Source: JAICYJ01 sp963797565
GTDB lineage: Bacteria; Actinomycetota; Thermoleophilia; Gaiellales; JAICJC01
Assembly: GCA_963797565.1 (NCBI GenBank)
Contig: CAWCPM010000016.1
Location: 1 to 62,317 of the forward strand
DNA: 62,317 nucleotides
Direction: 5' to 3'
The translations under genes and the position numbers were made by a program. Shown here piece by piece: positions 59,341 through 62,317 of the stretch. The stretch's first letter is position 1. Every line of letters begins with the position of its first letter. Under the pieces are notes generated by a model. That model worked only from the letters and a program-made list of their open reading frames with translations. It was not told the origin of the DNA and ran no database searches.

Positions 59341-59646
59341 GTGGCCACGTTCCACGTGGTGATCCACCGCTCGGGGCCCGACTACGACCTGTCGCTGCCG
59401 CTCGAGCAGCAGTCCGGTTGGGACGACCACGCCGCGTTCATGGACGGACTCGTGGACGCGGGCTTCCTGGTACTGGGTGGACCGCTCGAGGACGGGTACC
59501 GCGTCGTGCACGTCGTGGAGGCGGCATCGGCCGACGAGGTGCGCGCGACGCTGGCACGCGATCCATGGAGCGGCACGCACCTGGTCGTCGACAGCGTCGA
59601 TGCCTGGACGCTGCGTCTGGACGCGCGTCGTCCGGCCGGCGCCTGA
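59341..59646 (+). CDS. YCII-related domain protein
   Basis: 101 residues from GTG. FHVVIHRSGPDY, DDHAAFMDGLVDAGFLVLGGPLEDG and ARDPWSGTHLV fit the YCII fold with its conserved His and Asp. Function unknown; often near sigma factors or small enzymes. Ends one base before the MFS gene, convergent. Confidence 0.87.
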   Translation: MATFHVVIHRSGPDYDLSLPLEQQSGWDDHAAFMDGLVDAGFLVLGGPLEDGYRVVHVVEAASADEVRATLARDPWSGTHLVVDSVDAWTLRLDARRPAGA

Positions 59647-59647
59647 A

Positions 59648-61082
59648 TCAGACCGCGTCCAGCACCTGTCCCTGCTCGGCGGGGACAGCGCTGGGCGCGG
59701 CGGCCCGCTTCGGAACCAGCAGCGCCGCTCCAAAGCCGAGCAGCAACATCGCGGCCGACAGCCAGAACGCATCCACGAACGCGCCCTCGGTCGGCAGCCC
59801 GGCGGCAACCACGCTGGCGGTCAGGATGCTCGCCGAGATCTGTCCGCCCAGCGAGCCGCCGACGTTTCGGAAGATCACGTTCATGCCGGTGGCGACGCCG
59901 GTCTGATCGGGCCGCACCGACTCCACGATCACGTTCACCATCGAGGCGAACGCCAGGCCGATGCCGAGTCCCATCACGAACGTGGCCGTGTAGATCTGCC
60001 AATCCTGGCTGTGCATCAGCGCCAGCATCACCCAGGCGATCGCGCTCAGCAGCCCGCCCAGCGCCAGCGGCACACGGGAGCCGACGGTCACCGACATGCG
60101 GCCCGCCAGCGGCCCCACCACCAGCATGCCGATCGTGGCGGGTAGCAGGAACAGCCCGGCCTCGGTGACCGAGGCGCCGAACCCGTAGCCGGTGGACTTG
60201 GGCATCTCCACGAACTGCGGGATCAGAACGAACGACGCGAACATGCCAAAGCCGATCAGTGTGGCCGAGAGGTTGGTGGCCCAGACCGGACGGTCGCGCA
60301 GCATCGTCATGTCGACCAGCGGCTCGGCCATCCGCGACTCGACGACCACCCACACCAGCACCGCCACCACGGCCAGCACGAACAGCCCGATCGTGAGAGC
60401 CGACGTCCAGCCCCAGCTGGGGCCTTCGCTGACCGCGACCAGCAGCGCCACCAGCCAGGTGGCGAGCAGCAGACCGCCGGCCCAGTCCACCTTGCCCGGA
60501 GTGCGGATCGGCGACTCGGGGATCATCACCATCGTGATGATCGCGGTCGGGATCAGCACCGCCAGCGGCAGCCAGAACAGCCAGTGGTAGTCGAGGCGCT
60601 CCACGATCGGGACCAGACAGCACGATGCCGAGGCCGCCGCCGATGCCGACCAGGGCCGAGATCATGGCGATGCCGTGCGCGATCCGCTGCTTCGGGAACT
60701 CGTCGCGGATGATCGAGAAGGCGAGCGGGAACACGGCGCCGCCGATGCCCTGGATCACGCGGGACGCGGTCATCAGCTCGATGGTCGACGACAGCGCGGC
60801 GAGCAGCGTGCCCAGCGCCAGGATCCAGAGCGTGATCACCAGCATCTTCTTCTTGCCGAACATGTCACCCAGCCGGCCCACGATCGGCGTGGCCACGCAG
60901 GCGCTCAGCAGGTAGGCCGTCAGGATCCAGGTGGCGCCCGTTGCGGACGCGTTCAGGTCGGCCTGGATGGCCGGCAGCGCCGGCGCCACCAGCGACTGCA
61001 GCAGCGCGTACACGATGGCGGCCATGGCCAGGGTCGCGAACGTGATCCCGTAGTGCTGGCGATGCTCGTGCGCGGCCTCCAT
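59648..61082 (-). CDS. MFS drug transporter, DHA2-type, with one apparent +1 frameshift
   Basis: Corrected length 477 residues, about 14 membrane spans. Motif A GRLGDMFGKKKML, motif C region GIGGGLGIVLSGP. At GGG 60609-60611 one extra base breaks the frame; removing it joins LSGP to IVERLDYHWLFWLPLAV and reaches the TGA at 59648-59650. Proton-driven export of drugs or toxic compounds is the usual role. The start overlaps the TetR stop (TGATG), so repressor and pump are co-transcribed. Confidence 0.88.
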
Positions 61083-61708
61083 CAGGCCGTCCGCCGCCGG
61101 GCCGGGGTGGCGGCGATCGCGGCCAGGCCGCCCTCGAGGAATGCCGCTGCCTGGTCGAGCACCGCGATCGCCTGCGTACGCGAGGCCGTGGCCCCATGCA
61201 CGCTGCGGGCCTGAGCCTTCGCGATCGCGATCGCCGACAGGGCTGCGGCGGCGGCGAACCGCGGCCGCGGCCCGTCGGCCGGCTCGCCAAGATCGGCGGC
61301 GATCGCCTCGGCCAGCGCGTCCTCGACCTCGGAAAGGCGGGCGCGTTGGTGTACGCGCAGCTGCTCATTCTCCGCGATCAGCCGCTCCCGCAGCTGCTCG
61401 CGCGGGCCGGGCGTGATCATGTGGTCGGCCACGAAGACTCGCAGCGTGTCGACCGCCGACAGGCCGTTGCTGCGGTGGCGGAGCTCATGGCAGAGCTGGT
61501 CGCGCAGCGGCGAGGTGTCCGCGAACACGATCTCCTCCTTGGACGGGAAGTACGCGAACAGCGTGCCCTTGGAGACCTCCGCCGCCTCGGCGATCTCGGC
61601 CACCGTCGTCTGCTGGTAGCCGTGCTCTGCGAACAGGTCGAGGGCCACCGTCGCGATCGCCTCGCGCGTGCGCAGCTTCTTCCGCTCCCGTAGCCCCAGC
61701 TCACCCAT
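61082..61708 (-). CDS. TetR-family transcriptional regulator
   Basis: 208 residues from ATG 61706-61708. HTH at about residues 27-55: ATVALDLFAEHGYQQTTVAEIAEAAEVSKGTLFAYFPSKEEI (in parts). The C-terminal ligand domain is Ala-rich. It probably represses itself and the MFS pump through the palindrome at 61734-61747. Confidence 0.92.
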   Translation of the reverse strand: MGELGLRERKKLRTREAIATVALDLFAEHGYQQTTVAEIAEAAEVSKGTLFAYFPSKEEIVFADTSPLRDQLCHELRHRSNGLSAVDTLRVFVADHMITPGPREQLRERLIAENEQLRVHQRARLSEVEDALAEAIAADLGEPADGPRPRFAAAAALSAIAIAKAQARSVHGATASRTQAIAVLDQAAAFLEGGLAAIAATPARRRTA

Positions 61709-61715
61709 GCGGAGC

Positions 61716-61747
61716 AGCCTAGCAGGATTTATGAACTGAGTCCAGTT
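61716..61747 (-). promoter_or_regulatory. TetR-MFS promoter and operator
   Basis: On the minus strand TGGACT (61744-61739), 17-base spacer, TAGGCT (61721-61716), seven bases before ATG 61708. The palindrome AACTG-AGTC-CAGTT (61734-61747) covers the -35, where a bound repressor would block polymerase. Confidence 0.65.
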
Positions 61748-61773
61748 TTGTGCCCGGTACGAATATTCGCGGC

Positions 61774-62283
61774 TCAATCGGCGGCCAGGTCGAGCCGCCG
61801 GTCGTTGCAGCGCATGGTGGTACCGGGCGGGTACTCGAAGTCGACGGCCCCGGCCAACTGGAAGCCAAGCCGCCGGCAGATCGCGTTCGAGGGCGCATTG
61901 TCGACCGACGGATAGGCGTGCATGAACCGCGGCTCGCGCTCGGCGCGGGCGATCGCGATCACCAGCGCGGTTGCAGCCCCGGCCAGCCCCCGCCCCTGAT
62001 GCTCCGGCGCCACCGCCCAGCCGATCTCGAACACCTCGCTTTCCCGCCACTCGCGATGCCAGTAGCCGACCCAGCCGACGCCCTCGCCGGTCTCGGGTTC
62101 GACGATCCGGTACTGCCGGGAGCCGGGCTGCCGGTACCTGGCCTGCCGCTCGGCGATCCGCTCCCGGCTCTCTGGGCCGCCCAGATGGGCCATCATCGCG
62201 GGATCGCCCACCAGCCGCTCGAGCAACGGCAGATCGCCGTCGCCCCACGGCTCGATCCGGACGGATGGGTGATCGCCGGTCAT
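61774..62283 (-). CDS. GNAT-family N-acetyltransferase
   Basis: 169 residues. The acetyl-CoA pyrophosphate loop is APEHQGRGLAGAATALV; VDNAPSNAICRRLGFQ is the usual C-terminal motif. Likely acetylates a small amine or protein N-terminus; substrate not identifiable. TACGCT lies nine bases before the ATG, again near-leaderless. The last 34 bases of the window hold nothing else. Confidence 0.9.
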   Translation of the reverse strand: MTGDHPSVRIEPWGDGDLPLLERLVGDPAMMAHLGGPESRERIAERQARYRQPGSRQYRIVEPETGEGVGWVGYWHREWRESEVFEIGWAVAPEHQGRGLAGAATALVIAIARAEREPRFMHAYPSVDNAPSNAICRRLGFQLAGAVDFEYPPGTTMRCNDRRLDLAAD

Positions 62284-62317
62284 CGGTTTTGGAGCGTACC
62301 CGCGTCACGCGAGCGGT

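Overview
The window looks like a chromosomal segment of a high-GC Gram-positive bacterium. It was most likely a deep-branching actinobacterium such as Thermoleophilia. That placement is inferred from strong GC bias at third codon positions, actinobacterial RpoB/RpoC sequence, zinc-binding forms of S4, S14, L33 and L36, many GTG/TTG starts and many apparently leaderless transcripts. It cannot be proven without a tree.

Layout, left to right. Positions 1-2963 are the end of an integrated element: the C-terminus of a tyrosine recombinase, a tightly coupled three-gene cassette (a TIGR04255-like protein, an unknown protein and a TQSCDL-motif protein), then a tRNA-Arg-like 3' fragment that looks like an attachment site. 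A tRNA-Pro(CGG) gene follows. Positions 3.4-14 kb hold housekeeping genes: a large nucleotide cyclase/ATPase/TPR regulator, Nif3-like protein, a small HTH-like protein behind a promoter and terminator, a D-Ala-D-Ala carboxypeptidase (PBP4 type), LigA, a HAD phosphatase, a histidine phosphatase, SurE and TruA. Positions 14.4-34.6 kb, minus strand, are the fused str-S10-spc-alpha ribosomal superoperon, transcribed from rpsL down to rplQ and including tuf, fusA, secY, adk, map and rpoA. infA is not in its usual place. Between rpsL and rpoC (34.7-39.1 kb) sits an oppositely oriented insert of a second cyclase/ATPase regulator and a REP-associated transposase. Positions 39.1-51.5 kb, minus strand, carry rpmG-secE-nusG-rplK-rplA-rplJ-rplL, an NlpC/P60 gene with its own promoter, then rpoB-rpoC with their own promoter. 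From 51.5 kb onward is accessory metabolism: DUF1697, a conserved hypothetical, an HTH/SRPBCC/RibD-like reductase operon, a four-gene CoA-ligase/citryl-CoA-lyase-like/VOC/GST operon, a second reductase, a VOC/YCII pair, a TetR-MFS efflux unit with a visible operator, and a GNAT acetyltransferase.

Two themes run through the window. First, at least ten single-base indels, nearly all in short homopolymers, break otherwise intact genes, including the essential gene rplV (two sites) and truA. Restoring one base at each site gives lengths divisible by three. This argues for sequence or assembly errors rather than gene death, so I annotate these genes across the frameshifts. Second, many transcription-unit starts have a TANNNT -10 element 6-10 bases before the start codon and no ribosome binding site, implying widespread leaderless transcription.

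The most unusual points are the long low-complexity tails on S3 (17 tandem copies of a 15-bp unit), L22 and L15; a probable transcription attenuator just before rpsL; an enlarged N-terminal coiled-coil region in RpoC; the leaderless eight-codon ORF and terminator ahead of a small HTH-like gene at 7.4 kb; and the integrase-linked three-gene cassette.
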